A stretch of 30,595 nucleotides of DNA. Source: Kiritimatiellia bacterium (lineage in GTDB: Bacteria; Verrucomicrobiota; Kiritimatiellia; RFP12; UBA1067). A model generated the notes under the pieces. The model saw only the letters and a program-made list of their open reading frames with translations. It was not told the DNA's origin and searched no databases. Location of the stretch: NCBI GenBank assembly GCA_024405255.1, contig JAKSOY010000022.1:1-30595 (forward strand), read 5' to 3'. Position numbers and translations under genes: made by a program. Of this stretch, positions 1 through 7,972 are shown one piece after another (the stretch's first letter is position 1; every line of letters begins with the position of its first letter).

Positions 1-323
1 CCGAGGAACTTGATGATGCCAGGATAGACGTTCTTCTGGAAACGAAGACCACCTTTATACGGACCGATCGCGCCGTTGAACTGGCAGCGATAGCCGATGT
101 TCGTCTGGGTCTGGCCCTTGTCGTCCGTCCAGACGACGCGGAACGTGAACATACGCTCCGGCTCGACCATGCGCTTCAGGAGGTCGGCCTGCTCGTATTC
201 AGGATGCTTGTCGATGACCGGGCTCAGCGAGCTCAGGACTTCTTCGACGGTCTGAACGAACTCGGGTTCGTTCGCATGCTTCTCGCGCACATACGCGATC
301 GTTTGCTCAACGTACTTGTTCAT
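1..323 (-). CDS. gdhA: NADP-type glutamate dehydrogenase, N-terminal part (runs off the window)
   Basis: The enzyme interconverts 2-oxoglutarate plus ammonium and glutamate, a cytoplasmic step of nitrogen assimilation. I translated the minus strand from the ATG at 321-323. It reads MNKYVEQTIAYVREKHANEP, then shows the family signatures VIDKHPEYEQADLLKRMVEP, FRVVWTDDKGQTQTNIGYR and QFNGAIGPYKGGLRF, ending in PGIIKFL at the edge. These match the start of the hexameric NADP-type enzymes. About 107 of the usual roughly 445 residues are present, so the catalytic lysine and most of the Rossmann domain lie outside. The start is supported by its match to the family N-terminus and by a purine-rich AGAAAGAAAAGA stretch upstream, although there is no strong Shine-Dalgarno (SD) site. 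A 133-base gap separates it from the TPR-like gene, so it probably has its own promoter. Confidence 0.93.
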   Translation of the reverse strand, partial: MNKYVEQTIAYVREKHANEPEFVQTVEEVLSSLSPVIDKHPEYEQADLLKRMVEPERMFTFRVVWTDDKGQTQTNIGYRCQFNGAIGPYKGGLRFQKNVYPGIIKFL

Positions 324-344
324 TTGTCTTTTCTTTCTGAGAAA

Positions 345-410
345 TGGAACCCCGAGAAATTATCAAGTGGGGACCGGTTGTTTGTTTGGAACCCGAATGC
401 AGAAATTATC
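345..410 (-). repeat. Imperfect direct repeat in the gdhA leader region
   Basis: Two copies of a motif stand 42 bases apart (plus-strand 345-364 and 387-410). On the minus strand they read GATAATTTCT followed by CGGGGTTCCA (copy at 345-364), and GATAATTTCT, GCATT, CGGGTTCCA (copy at 387-410). They occupy the space just upstream of the gdhA start. They could be a duplicated regulator site or each carry a weak -10-like GATAAT. No convincing -35/-10 pair could be assigned here. Confidence 0.5.
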
Positions 411-420
411 GTCGGGAAAA

Positions 421-459
421 GTTTAAAGTTAAAGATTAAAAATTAAAGGTTAAAGATTA
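421..459. repeat. AT-rich heptamer tandem repeat at the 3' end of the TPR-like gene
   Basis: Five 7-base units in a row read on the plus strand gtttaaa, gttaaag, attaaaa, attaaag, gttaaag, then a partial atta (consensus RTTAAAG). The final partial unit contains the TAA stop codon of the TPR-like gene (457-459). The block is almost free of G and C, in sharp contrast to the GC-rich genes around it. No hairpin or U-tract terminator is evident. A second heptamer array of different sequence lies inside the GH38-like coding region at 24100-24134. Confidence 0.8.
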
Positions 460-1296
460 CTTCTTGGCCTCGGCGGGCTTGGCCGCGGGGGCGGGAGCCG
501 GAGCCGGGGTCGCGGGCTTGGCCGCGGGAGCCGGAGCCGGGGTTGCGGGCTTCGCTGCAGGAGCCGGGGTTTCGGGCTTCTTCGCCGCATCCAGCGACTT
601 CGCCGCTTCGTTGGCGGCGTCGAGGAGCGAACGCGCCTGACGCTTCGGATCGTAGCGCTTGATGGCATCCATCATGCGCTCGATGCGGTTCTTCGCGATT
701 TCGTCCTTCGTGGCGGCCTTGAGCGCATCAAGTTCCTTCACCGCCGCATCCTTGTTGCCCTGCAGCGCCTTGCAGCGCGCCGCGCTCATCTGCGCGTCGA
801 GGACAAGGTAGGAGTTCGTGTTCGCCTTCGCATAGTCGGCGAAGACCTTTTCGGCATCCGCATACTTGGTCAGGCCTTCCAGGGCGTGGCCGCGTCCAAG
901 CACCGCGACATCGGCAAAGGCCGCGTTCTTCGCGGACTTCGCGACGAGCGCATCGTAGACCTTGAGCGATTCCTCGTAGCGGGCCGCATCGTAGTAGGCC
1001 TTGGCCAGACGCAGGCGCAGCGCCGAACCGGCCTTCGTGGAACCATAGTCGCGCACGGCCGTCTCAAGCTCTTCGACGTTGTAGGCGTTCACCAACGCCT
1101 GGTTGGCCGCCGCATTCCGCGCCGTCAGCCAATTGCGCACGCCGTAGAATCCGGCGACGCCGATGCCCACCAGCACGAGCATCAATAACGTGGACTTCCC
1201 TTCCTTCACCCACCAATCCCACACGGGAAGGAGTTCAGGGGCCGCCTTCACAAAGGCAGGCAGGTTCTCTTGAGGCATCTTATTCTCTTCACTCAT
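457..1296 (-). CDS. Membrane-anchored TPR-like protein (YfgM/TPR_21 type)
   Basis: This 279-residue protein probably binds other proteins at the cytoplasmic membrane. Family knowledge: YfgM-like proteins have one N-terminal membrane helix and a TPR-like domain, and YfgM itself works with the Sec translocon. Visible here are a hydrophilic N-terminus, a membrane segment at about residues 32-52 (TLLMLVLVGIGVAGFYGV), helical repeats over about 60-205 rich in alanine and tyrosine (KAYYDAARYEESLKVYDALV), and a C-terminal tail of Pro-Ala-Lys repeats from about 240. The chosen ATG has AAGGTG upstream at good spacing; an in-frame GTG three codons earlier overlaps that site and is less likely. The gene overlaps the pcnB stop by 8 bases, so the two are probably translationally coupled. 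The identity of the helical repeats is inferred from pattern only. Confidence 0.75.
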   Translation of the reverse strand: MSEENKMPQENLPAFVKAAPELLPVWDWWVKEGKSTLLMLVLVGIGVAGFYGVRNWLTARNAAANQALVNAYNVEELETAVRDYGSTKAGSALRLRLAKAYYDAARYEESLKVYDALVAKSAKNAAFADVAVLGRGHALEGLTKYADAEKVFADYAKANTNSYLVLDAQMSAARCKALQGNKDAAVKELDALKAATKDEIAKNRIERMMDAIKRYDPKRQARSLLDAANEAAKSLDAAKKPETPAPAAKPATPAPAPAAKPATPAPAPAPAAKPAEAKK

Positions 1297-2506
1297 GGTT
1301 TTCACCTTGTTCTTTCGTCAATTGACGGGACAACTCGTCCCACTGGTCGAGGATCTTTTCGTCGCGTCCCTCCGCCCGCGCGACGATACGATTGAAATCG
1401 AGGGCATCGGGGAAATCGCGATTGTAGGCAAAACGCCGACGCGCCTTCTGCGGCGGTTGGGAAAGGCGCCGGACCGAATCGATCATCAAAACGGCCGTGA
1501 AATACGTCGCCTTCGGCATCTTGAGCGCCTGCGACATCGTACCGACCACCTCGCGCGCATGGCCCGGATTCGCCTTCGCCATCGCCGCGTAGAGGACTGC
1601 GGCACGCAATCCGTTCGACACCTCGTAATCGAGTTTCTTCATCGCCACTTCGTAGCGGTCGAGCATCGCAAGGTATTTCCAGATGGACGACTTTTCGCCG
1701 CCGTCCTTATCGATGAACGCCGCCAGCTGCGGCAGCAGATCGCCCAGCAAGCCGAAGTCATACATCATCCGAAACGCCTTTTCGCTCGTCCCGTATGTGA
1801 AGAGACGGAACACCTCTTCGCAGAGACGCGGCGTCGACGCCGTCAGAATGCACGAATGAAGCTTGCGGATGGCCCGCTCCGTACCCTTCTCGATCTTGAA
1901 GCCAAGACGCGCCGCGAACTTGATGGCACGCATCATCCGAACCGGGTCTTCACGGAAGCGGATCATCGGATCGCCAATCGAACGAATGATCTTCTTCTCG
2001 AGGTCCTTCAGACCGCCCACCCAGTCGATCACCGCGAACGTCTTGATGTCGTAGAAGAGTCCGTTGACCGTGAAGTCGCGCCGGTTCGCATCCGTTTCAG
2101 GCGTACCGAAGGTGTTGTCCTCGAAAGGCCCCTCCGCCGCATGCTCGATGATCTCGCCGACCGTCTGCGAATTCTGGCGGAACGTCGCCGTCTCAATGAC
2201 CTTGTCGCCAAAGCGGACATGCGCCAGACGGAACCGACGGCCGATCAGGAAACAATTCCGGAAGGCCTTCTTGACCTCGTTGGGCGTGGCGCTCGTTCCC
2301 ACATCGAAATCCTTCGGATTGCGTCCCAGCAACAAGTCGCGCACACCGCCGCCCACGAGGTAGGCCGTGTACCCCAACTTCGAGAGACGATAGAGAACCT
2401 TCAGAGCATCGGGATCGATGTTCTTGCGCGAAATGCAGTGCCGAGCGCGCTCGCAGATGACGGGCTCGCTCTTTTTCGCAAGTTTTCTACCTAGGAATCC
2501 GAACAT
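1289..2506 (-). CDS. pcnB: Poly(A) polymerase I / CCA-adding-type nucleotidyltransferase
   Basis: This 405-residue enzyme adds 3' adenosine tails to RNA (or CCA to tRNA; the family is shared). The class II nucleotidyltransferase head is clear: YLVGGGVRDLLLGRNPKDFD with the G-G-x-V-R-D loop and the D-F-D metal-binding pair, then RRFRLAHVRFG, RRDFTVNGLFYD, and the RNA-binding/neck region FREDPVRMMRAIKFAARLGF. The RRFRLAHVRFG form and the long C-terminal helical part favour PcnB over a CCA enzyme. I chose the ATG at 2504-2506; a longer reading would need a TTG at 2543-2545. No SD site precedes either. A promoter-like pair at 2517-2545 would put the transcript start only a few bases before this ATG. 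It overlaps the TPR-like gene downstream. Confidence 0.9.
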   Translation of the reverse strand: MFGFLGRKLAKKSEPVICERARHCISRKNIDPDALKVLYRLSKLGYTAYLVGGGVRDLLLGRNPKDFDVGTSATPNEVKKAFRNCFLIGRRFRLAHVRFGDKVIETATFRQNSQTVGEIIEHAAEGPFEDNTFGTPETDANRRDFTVNGLFYDIKTFAVIDWVGGLKDLEKKIIRSIGDPMIRFREDPVRMMRAIKFAARLGFKIEKGTERAIRKLHSCILTASTPRLCEEVFRLFTYGTSEKAFRMMYDFGLLGDLLPQLAAFIDKDGGEKSSIWKYLAMLDRYEVAMKKLDYEVSNGLRAAVLYAAMAKANPGHAREVVGTMSQALKMPKATYFTAVLMIDSVRRLSQPPQKARRRFAYNRDFPDALDFNRIVARAEGRDEKILDQWDELSRQLTKEQGENHE

Positions 2507-2516
2507 GAATTGATAT

Positions 2517-2545
2517 AGTATGCCAAAAAAGGGCCTAAGAATCAA
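2517..2545 (-). promoter_or_regulatory. Candidate sigma70 promoter for pcnB
   Basis: On the minus strand a TTGATT -35 (2540-2545) and a CATACT -10 (2517-2522) are separated by 17 bases. The -10 ends 10 bases before the pcnB ATG, so the mRNA would have only a few untranslated bases, which fits the lack of an SD site. Confidence 0.45.
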
Positions 2546-2563
2546 GAAGGAAAACGCATGAGA

Positions 2564-3064
2564 TTAGGATGCCATGTAAACCTTCTTGATGACAATCGGC
2601 TCCTCCGGCACGTTCTGGTAGGGGCCGAACGTACCCGTCTTCACCTTCGCAATGCGATCGACGACGTCCATTCCGTCCGTCACCTTGCCGAAGACGGCAT
2701 AGCCAAACGTACGCAGATCGGGCCCGCTGTAGTTGAGGAACGCGTTGTCCACCAAATTGATGAAGAACTGGCTCGTGGCGGAATCGACCACCATCGTACG
2801 GGCCATTGCGATCGTCCCGCGCGCATTCGTGAGGCCGTTGGCCGCTTCGTTCTTGATCGGCTCGTTCGTGGCCTTCTGGTCCAGCGCCTTCGTGAGGCCG
2901 CCACCCTGGATCATAAAGCCGTCGATCACACGGTGGAAGATCGTACCTTCGTAGTGGCCGCTCTGCGCGTAGGCGAGGAAGTTCGCCACGGTGATCGGGG
3001 CCTTTTCATCATCGAGCTCCAACGTGATGGAGCCCATGGACGTTTCAATCGTCGCCTGCTTCAT
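2564..3064 (-). CDS. Cyclophilin-type peptidyl-prolyl cis-trans isomerase
   Basis: This is a 166-residue single-domain cyclophilin that speeds proline isomerisation during protein folding. Signatures in order are [18 protein letters not shown], the core [14 protein letters not shown] (catalytic Arg and the F-M-x-x-x-G segment), [21 protein letters not shown] and [20 protein letters not shown]. There is no signal peptide, so it should act in the cytoplasm like PpiB. The ATG at 3062-3064 is preceded by AGGAGA eight bases away; the open frame continues upstream but that part is not cyclophilin and is shadow sequence. It follows the M24B peptidase gene by 31 bases and is likely co-transcribed with it. 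Confidence 0.95.
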   Translation of the reverse strand: MKQATIETSMGSITLELDDEKAPITVANFLAYAQSGHYEGTIFHRVIDGFMIQGGGLTKALDQKATNEPIKNEAANGLTNARGTIAMARTMVVDSATSQFFINLVDNAFLNYSGPDLRTFGYAVFGKVTDGMDVVDRIAKVKTGTFGPYQNVPEEPIVIKKVYMAS

Positions 3065-3095
3065 GTGTGGTTCTCCTGTGATGCGTCTTTGTTTC

Positions 3096-4220
3096 TTACT
3101 TCTTGCTGTGCGAAAGGACTTCGCAACCGGTCGAGGTGATGAGGATGAGGTCCTCGATGCGCACGCCCAGCTTGCCTTCAAGGTAGATGCCCGGTTCGAT
3201 GGTCACGAGCATGCCCGGCTTGAGGACCATCGTGCAGCGCGTACTGGCCGTCGGCAACTCGTGGATCTCATATCCGACGCCATGTCCGAGGGAATGTCCA
3301 AAGGCAGGACCATACCCCGCCTTGGTGATCAGATCGCGCGCGACCTTGTCGAGTTCGCGTCCCGTCATGCCGGGCTTTGCCGCGGCGATGCCCGCGCGGT
3401 TGGCCTCGAGCACGATGTTGTAGATCTTCTCGTACTCGTCGCACGTACAAGACGTGCAGCCCTTCTTCGGCTTGATGCAGCGCGTCATATCCGCGCACAC
3501 GCCCTCCAGCTTCACGCCCATGTCGACCAGCAGCGGCTCGCCCTTCTTCCACACCGTCTCGTCCGGCACGTGATGGCATTCGGCCGCATTCGCACCGGCG
3601 CAGACGATCGTCTCGAACGCCTCGCCGTCACCGAGTTCGTTCATGTAGGCGCGGATGATGCGCTGCATCGTCTTCTCGGTCATGCCGTACTTGAACTCCT
3701 TCTGCGCCAGACGCCAGATCTCGTCGTTCAACTTCTCGGCCGCGGCGATCTTCATCATCTCGTCGACCGTCTTCACCGCGCGCAGGTTGAGGACCTCGTC
3801 CTCGCTCTCCACGAGCGTCGCCTTCTTGAAGAGCTTCTGAAGTTCGAGATAGCGTCCCGCCGAAATCGCCCGTTCGAAACCGAGGCGCGCCACGGAGACA
3901 CGCGCCTTCTTGAGAACCTGCTGCGCCGTTTCGGCAAGGCCCTTGCCCTTGAGCTGTTCCACCGTCTCCAACCACGGCGCCACGCGATGCGCCATCGGAA
4001 TGTAGCGGAAATCGGTGATGAACACGGGCGGACGTGACACCGCGTTCCGTCCCTTCGCCGCAGGATAGACGATCAGGCAGCCATTGTCGCAGACAAGTCC
4101 CGTCAGCGCGCGGATGTTCGCTTCGCCGAACACGAACAACGCGTCCAGACGGCACCGACGCACCGCACCGGCGAGATCCGCCAAACGTTCATCGAAAGGG
4201 TTCTTTTCAGGCGTTTCCAT
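3096..4220 (-). CDS. M24B-family metallopeptidase (Xaa-Pro aminopeptidase / dipeptidase type)
   Basis: This 374-residue cytoplasmic peptidase has a creatinase-like N-terminal domain (about 1-145) and a pita-bread catalytic domain (about 150-374). The five metal ligands of the family are seen: Asp in LLVDMGVK, Asp in GVCADMTR, His in [15 protein letters not shown], Glu in [10 protein letters not shown] and Glu in VRIEDLI. It should remove N-terminal residues next to proline or cleave X-Pro dipeptides; which of the two cannot be told from sequence. An oddity is a CxxCxC cluster ([14 protein letters not shown]) between the second Asp and the next helix, where relatives normally have no cysteines. 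The ATG at 4218-4220 has AAGGA upstream and overlaps the DUF2062 gene by 14 bases, so the two are probably coupled. Confidence 0.9.
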   Translation of the reverse strand: METPEKNPFDERLADLAGAVRRCRLDALFVFGEANIRALTGLVCDNGCLIVYPAAKGRNAVSRPPVFITDFRYIPMAHRVAPWLETVEQLKGKGLAETAQQVLKKARVSVARLGFERAISAGRYLELQKLFKKATLVESEDEVLNLRAVKTVDEMMKIAAAEKLNDEIWRLAQKEFKYGMTEKTMQRIIRAYMNELGDGEAFETIVCAGANAAECHHVPDETVWKKGEPLLVDMGVKLEGVCADMTRCIKPKKGCTSCTCDEYEKIYNIVLEANRAGIAAAKPGMTGRELDKVARDLITKAGYGPAFGHSLGHGVGYEIHELPTASTRCTMVLKPGMLVTIEPGIYLEGKLGVRIEDLILITSTGCEVLSHSKK

Positions 4221-4737
4221 TTTTCAGTTCCTTCTCTTTCCGGCGTTCTGCACGCCGCTTCTGACGCATCGCTTTACGCGCGCGATGAAAATTCACGAAT
4301 TTGTAGATGCCAATGTAAGTAAGCGGCACAAGAACCGCCGCGAGAATGAATCCACCCAGGAAGAACGCCTCCAAAAGGCCACTTCCCAGCTGCAACACGC
4401 TACTCCAGCTCTGCTCGGCCACCACTTCCTTCAGCGCAGCCACAATGTGCCCGTATGACAGGTCGCCCCCCAGCAGACGATTGCCCAACCAGCACTGAAC
4501 CGGATAAATGATGAAAATCGTAAAGTGGTTCGTGATCAGCGTCCCCAGAACCGCCCCCACCTTGCTGCCCTTCATGATCAGCGCGGTCGGAACAGACAAC
4601 GCCAACTGGAATCCGAAGGGAATCGTACACCCGTAGAACATGCCAATCGCCCAACCCCGCGCAATGAACGAGGGCGGCGCTTTCTCGCGCAGGATCCGCA
4701 CGAGCAGACGTTTCCACTTGCGCTTAAACCATGACAT
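4207..4737 (-). CDS. DUF2062 family membrane protein
   Basis: This 176-residue integral membrane protein has unknown function. It begins with a basic amphipathic stretch (MSWFKRKWKRLLVRIL), then has the DUF2062-like region ARGWAIGMFYGCTIPFGFQL and LITNHFTIFIIYPVQCWLG, a further hydrophobic segment (AFFLGGFILAAVLVPLTYIG) and a very basic C-terminal tail ([17 protein letters not shown]). That suggests about three membrane helices with a cytoplasmic tail. I chose the ATG at 4735-4737 because DUF2062 proteins start with such a basic segment; the upstream extension is shadow from the neighbouring gene. It overlaps the DUF1015 gene upstream by 14 bases and the peptidase gene downstream by 14 bases, so it sits inside a tight operon. 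No strong SD site is visible; coupling may provide the ribosomes. Confidence 0.85.
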   Translation of the reverse strand: MSWFKRKWKRLLVRILREKAPPSFIARGWAIGMFYGCTIPFGFQLALSVPTALIMKGSKVGAVLGTLITNHFTIFIIYPVQCWLGNRLLGGDLSYGHIVAALKEVVAEQSWSSVLQLGSGLLEAFFLGGFILAAVLVPLTYIGIYKFVNFHRARKAMRQKRRAERRKEKELKNGNA

Positions 4738-5929
4738 GTACGAAAAGTCCCGACCTGAGCTTTGGCTCGAACCATGTCGACTTGGGCGGCATAATCGCCC
4801 CGGCATCGGCAATTGCCATCATTTCGCCCACAGTCACCGGATACATCGAAAACGCAACTGCGGCACGCCCCTGGTCGACACGCCCCCGCAACTCGTCAAG
4901 GCCCCGCACGCCGCCCATGAAGGAAATCCGCGGCGAGGTTCGCGGATCGTCGATTCCCAACACGGGCGCCAGGAAACGATCCTGCAACACGGAGACATCC
5001 AGCGACGAAACAACATCCGTTCCCGCCGGGACCTCCCAGGCCAAATCATACCACTGTCCCGCCACATACAGGCGCGCATGACGCGCCGCCGTCGGGGTTC
5101 CGTCGTTCACTTCGGTTACCGTGAACACGTCACGCGCCTTCGCCACCAACGCTTCGGCCGTCAAACCGTTCAGATCCGCCACCAGACGATTGTAGGGGAG
5201 AATCCGCAACTGCGAAGCCGGGAACGCCACAGCCATGAACCACCGCGTCTCGCCGAGAAATCCATTCGCCTGCGCATAGCGGCTCGCCGCCGCACTGCGA
5301 TGATGCCCATCGGCGATATAGGCGACAGGAATCTGCGCGAAGAGCGACACCAGCGAATCATTCGCTTCGGTCGGGATCTCCCACACCGTGTGACGGATAC
5401 CATCCGACGCTGTAAAATCATCCCGCGGCACACCCGCACACGCGGCGGCGATGATCGCGTCGACTCGCGCATCGTCCTTGTAGGTCAAGAACGCCGGCCC
5501 TGTATGGGCCTGGAAAATCTCGATGTGCCGCGTGCGATCGTCCTCTTTGTCCTTCCGCGTCTTCTCGTGCTGTTTCAGAACACCCGCGAGATAGTCCTGC
5601 GTGTCAAAGGTCGCCACAAGCCCCGTCTGGGCATGGTCGCCCATGATCTGACGATAGGCATAGAAACGCGGCACATCATCCTGCACCAGCGTACCCTCTT
5701 CACGAAGCGCATCAAGCGCCTTCTTCGCCTGGGCATACGCGGCAGGTGATGAACAATCCGTCCCTTCGGGCATGTCAATCTCGGGGCGCGAGACATGGAG
5801 GAAGCTCACCGGGTTTCCAGCAGCCAGCTGACGAGCCTCAGTCGTATCCACCACATCGTACGGAACGGAGGCCACACGGGCCGCCTGAACCGGCGTCGGA
5901 CGAAGCGCAGAAAAGGGACGGACGTTCAT
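4724..5929 (-). CDS. DUF1015 family protein
   Basis: This 401-residue soluble protein of unknown function matches DUF1015: start MNVRPFSALRPTPVQAARVA, SVPYDVVDTTEA, SFLHVSRPEID, a mid-region with FYAYRQIMGDHAQTGLVATF, the hallmark IADGHHRSAAASRYA at about residues 198-212, and PYNRLVADLNGLT. The DGHHR motif resembles the D-G-H-H-R signature of ParB/SerK-like serine kinases; this resemblance is an inference and not a functional assignment. No signal peptide or membrane helix is present, so it is cytoplasmic. The start lies only 7 bases after the stop of the LA_2272-like gene and has no SD site, which fits re-initiation from that gene. The DUF2062 gene follows with a 14-base overlap. Confidence 0.9.
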   Translation of the reverse strand: MNVRPFSALRPTPVQAARVASVPYDVVDTTEARQLAAGNPVSFLHVSRPEIDMPEGTDCSSPAAYAQAKKALDALREEGTLVQDDVPRFYAYRQIMGDHAQTGLVATFDTQDYLAGVLKQHEKTRKDKEDDRTRHIEIFQAHTGPAFLTYKDDARVDAIIAAACAGVPRDDFTASDGIRHTVWEIPTEANDSLVSLFAQIPVAYIADGHHRSAAASRYAQANGFLGETRWFMAVAFPASQLRILPYNRLVADLNGLTAEALVAKARDVFTVTEVNDGTPTAARHARLYVAGQWYDLAWEVPAGTDVVSSLDVSVLQDRFLAPVLGIDDPRTSPRISFMGGVRGLDELRGRVDQGRAAVAFSMYPVTVGEMMAIADAGAIMPPKSTWFEPKLRSGLFVHVMV

Positions 5930-5936
5930 TTCAGAA

Positions 5937-6515
5937 TCAGAAAACCGGCAACAGCATGTCGTAGCCGATGTTGATCAACGGGCAGAACGCGAGGTCGCTC
6001 TCGCGGATCACGTTGACGCCGCCGACCTGGAAACCATACGCCGTCTCGGCACGGTTGATCAAGCCAACCTGAACGCCGTAGATGCTGTCCGCGAGGTTGA
6101 TGATGCCGACCTGCACACCGCGCATCGTACGCGCTTCGTTGAAGAGACCGACCTGAACACCCAGGCAATCCGCACGGCCGGCGGAGTTGTAGACGCCGAC
6201 CTGGCAGCCCGCCATGATGTCCTTCACTTCGTTACGGAGGATGTTGACCTGGACACCCTCAAAGTAACGGCAGCTGCCATACACGCCCAGATCAAAACCG
6301 GTCACGCCCTCGCACTTGCCATAGGGCAGCGTGAAACGGACACCGACCACGTCGATATCCTCGGCCGAATTGAACGCCAACCACACCGGCCAAGACGCCT
6401 TGGTCGCCGGAGCCTTCGTCACAACTTGATTCGCCGCCGGCGCGGGAGCCGCCTCCTGAGCGGAAACTGCCACACAAGCGAACGCAACGGAAAGAGCCAT
6501 CAGAACTTTTTTCAT
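5937..6515 (-). CDS. Exported LA_2272-like surface repeat protein
   Basis: This 192-residue protein has a clear signal peptide (MKKVLMALSVAFACVAVSAQ), an Ala-Pro-rich linker, and then short repeats of 14-18 residues with the pattern G-x-Q-V-G-x-x-N: GVQVNILRN, GCQVGVYNS, GVQVGLFNE, GVQVGIINL, GVQVGLINR, GFQVGGVNV. The last three steps are exactly 14 residues. This is the layout of the LA_2272 surface-repeat family, thought to form an extracellular or outer-membrane beta structure; the function is unknown. The ATG at 6513-6515 has AAGGA eight bases upstream and a good promoter at 6550-6578; the open frame upstream of it is a shadow of folC. It is likely the first gene of an operon with DUF1015, DUF2062, the peptidase and the cyclophilin. 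Confidence 0.8.
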   Translation of the reverse strand: MKKVLMALSVAFACVAVSAQEAAPAPAANQVVTKAPATKASWPVWLAFNSAEDIDVVGVRFTLPYGKCEGVTGFDLGVYGSCRYFEGVQVNILRNEVKDIMAGCQVGVYNSAGRADCLGVQVGLFNEARTMRGVQVGIINLADSIYGVQVGLINRAETAYGFQVGGVNVIRESDLAFCPLINIGYDMLLPVF

Positions 6516-6549
6516 GTTAATCCTTCTTCGGGTGTTTTGAATGTCATTT

Positions 6550-6578
6550 ATTATAGTTTTTTTTGGAGAAAATCGCAA
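6550..6578 (-). promoter_or_regulatory. Strong sigma70-like promoter for the LA_2272-like gene
   Basis: On the minus strand a TTGCGA -35 (6573-6578), a 17-base spacer containing eight consecutive A residues, and a perfect TATAAT -10 (6550-6555) precede the gene. The predicted transcript start near 6543 gives a leader of about 28 bases containing the AAGGA ribosome site. The promoter lies between folC and the repeat-protein gene, so it would drive the operon that follows. Confidence 0.75.
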
Positions 6579-6595
6579 GTGGAAAATGAGGAAAG

Positions 6596-7951
6596 TCATG
6601 AGGACGGATGGAGGGAACTCTCGTTCGCGTCGGGCGCACGGACCAACCACGGGAACGCATTCAACGCCACCAGCGCCTCGCCCGCCAGAAAAAGCGAACC
6701 GCAGACGACCAACGTCCCGTTTTTCGCCTTCGCCCACGCAAGCGCCCGCGTCCACGCATCCGCAAAACTCGCACAGGCCGTCGCACGCGTAAATCCGGCC
6801 TCGCGCATGCACGCGGCCGTCGCGTCGGACGCCATTGAACGCGCGTTGCGAATCGGCGTCGCCCAGCTCTGCGCCGCACAGGTCCGCATCACCCGCAGAT
6901 GCGCAAGCACGTCCTTGTCGCCGCAGTAGCCCGCAATGAGCCCCACGGATTTCGCCGCACCGACACCGACGGACTTCAACGCGCGGCACAGCGCCGTGGC
7001 GCCATCCGGATTGTGTGCACCGTCGACGAAAACCGTCACGCCCTCCGCCACGATCTTCTGGCAACGGCCCGGCCAGACGACGCGTTCCAGGCCTTTCACC
7101 ACGTCCGCATCGCGAAGGACGAATCCCGCATGCGCGACGAGCGCATCGACAACCGTCAGCACGGTCTGCGCATTCTCCGCCTGGAAGGTCCCCGTGAGGG
7201 CGAAGCGGATCGGCGGCAGGCGGCGCGCACCACGCACCAGCACGAGCGGCGCAAGGGACGCGACCGTCACATGCTCGTCCGCCACAAGGCAGGGACACCC
7301 CTTCTCGGCCGCCGTCCGCGTAATGACGTCCCGTGCAGATGCCGGCGTCGCGCCGCACACCACGGGACACCCCGGCTTGATGATGCCCGCCTTTTCACCG
7401 GCAATCGCCGCATGCGTCGTTCCCAGCCAGTCACAGTGGTCGAGACCGATGCGCGTGATGACGGAGACCAGCGTCGTCGTCACGACGTTCGTCGCATCGA
7501 ACCGCCCGCCGAGTCCCGTTTCCAACACGACGACATCGGGCTTCATCTCGGCATAGAACACGAACGCCAACGCCGTCAGCGTTTCGAAAAACGTTACTTC
7601 GATTCCGCGTTCCCGTTCCAGACGGTCCACGACGTCGAGCACCTTTTCCGCCGCCGCCATCAGCGGCGCATCCGCCGCCGGACGGCCATCGAGGAAGAAA
7701 CGTTCGTTGATCGTCACGAGGTGCGGCGACGTGTAGCGTCCGACCCGATACCCGGCACTCCGCAGCACTTCGTCGAGCATCGCACACGTGGCGCCTTTGC
7801 CGTTCGTCCCCGCCACATGGATGAACCGCAGCTCATTCTGCGGATTGCCCAGCTCCGCCAGCACGGCGGTGATCGTCTCAAGACCGGGACGCATCCCGAA
7901 ACGCCGCCGTTCCATGATTCGGTTCAAACGTGAAATCTCTTCAAGTCCCAT
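6596..7951 (-). CDS. folC: Folylpolyglutamate synthase / dihydrofolate synthase
   Basis: This 451-residue Mur-ligase-fold enzyme adds glutamate to folates (and in many bacteria also joins glutamate to dihydropteroate) using ATP. Visible are the ATP-binding P-loop FIHVAGTNGKGATCAML, the SPHLVTINERF folate loop, VVVLETGLGGRFDATNVV, ITRIGLDHCDWLG, EKAGIIKPG, and the C-terminal WPGRCQ and VFVDGAHNPDGATAL motifs. The length matches the family. The ATG at 7949-7951 has GGAGG just upstream; an in-frame GTG five codons earlier lies ahead of that site and is less likely. It follows the UbiA-like gene by 21 bases and is probably in the same operon. Confidence 0.95.
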   Translation of the reverse strand: MGLEEISRLNRIMERRRFGMRPGLETITAVLAELGNPQNELRFIHVAGTNGKGATCAMLDEVLRSAGYRVGRYTSPHLVTINERFFLDGRPAADAPLMAAAEKVLDVVDRLERERGIEVTFFETLTALAFVFYAEMKPDVVVLETGLGGRFDATNVVTTTLVSVITRIGLDHCDWLGTTHAAIAGEKAGIIKPGCPVVCGATPASARDVITRTAAEKGCPCLVADEHVTVASLAPLVLVRGARRLPPIRFALTGTFQAENAQTVLTVVDALVAHAGFVLRDADVVKGLERVVWPGRCQKIVAEGVTVFVDGAHNPDGATALCRALKSVGVGAAKSVGLIAGYCGDKDVLAHLRVMRTCAAQSWATPIRNARSMASDATAACMREAGFTRATACASFADAWTRALAWAKAKNGTLVVCGSLFLAGEALVALNAFPWLVRAPDANESSLHPSS

Positions 7952-7972
7952 ACCGCCTCCGCACACCGTCTC

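Noticed and set aside
204..446. An 80-codon plus-strand frame over the gdhA start
   Set aside because: It overlaps the well-matched glutamate dehydrogenase N-terminus and the AT-rich repeat, and shows no protein-like pattern.
421..459. CRISPR array
   Set aside because: The units are 7 bases long without spacers. No repeat-spacer structure or cas genes occur in the window.
6516..7370. N-terminal extension of the LA_2272-like frame
   Set aside because: The frame is open through the gap and into folC, but the signal peptide, AAGGA site and TATAAT promoter all support the ATG at 6513-6515.
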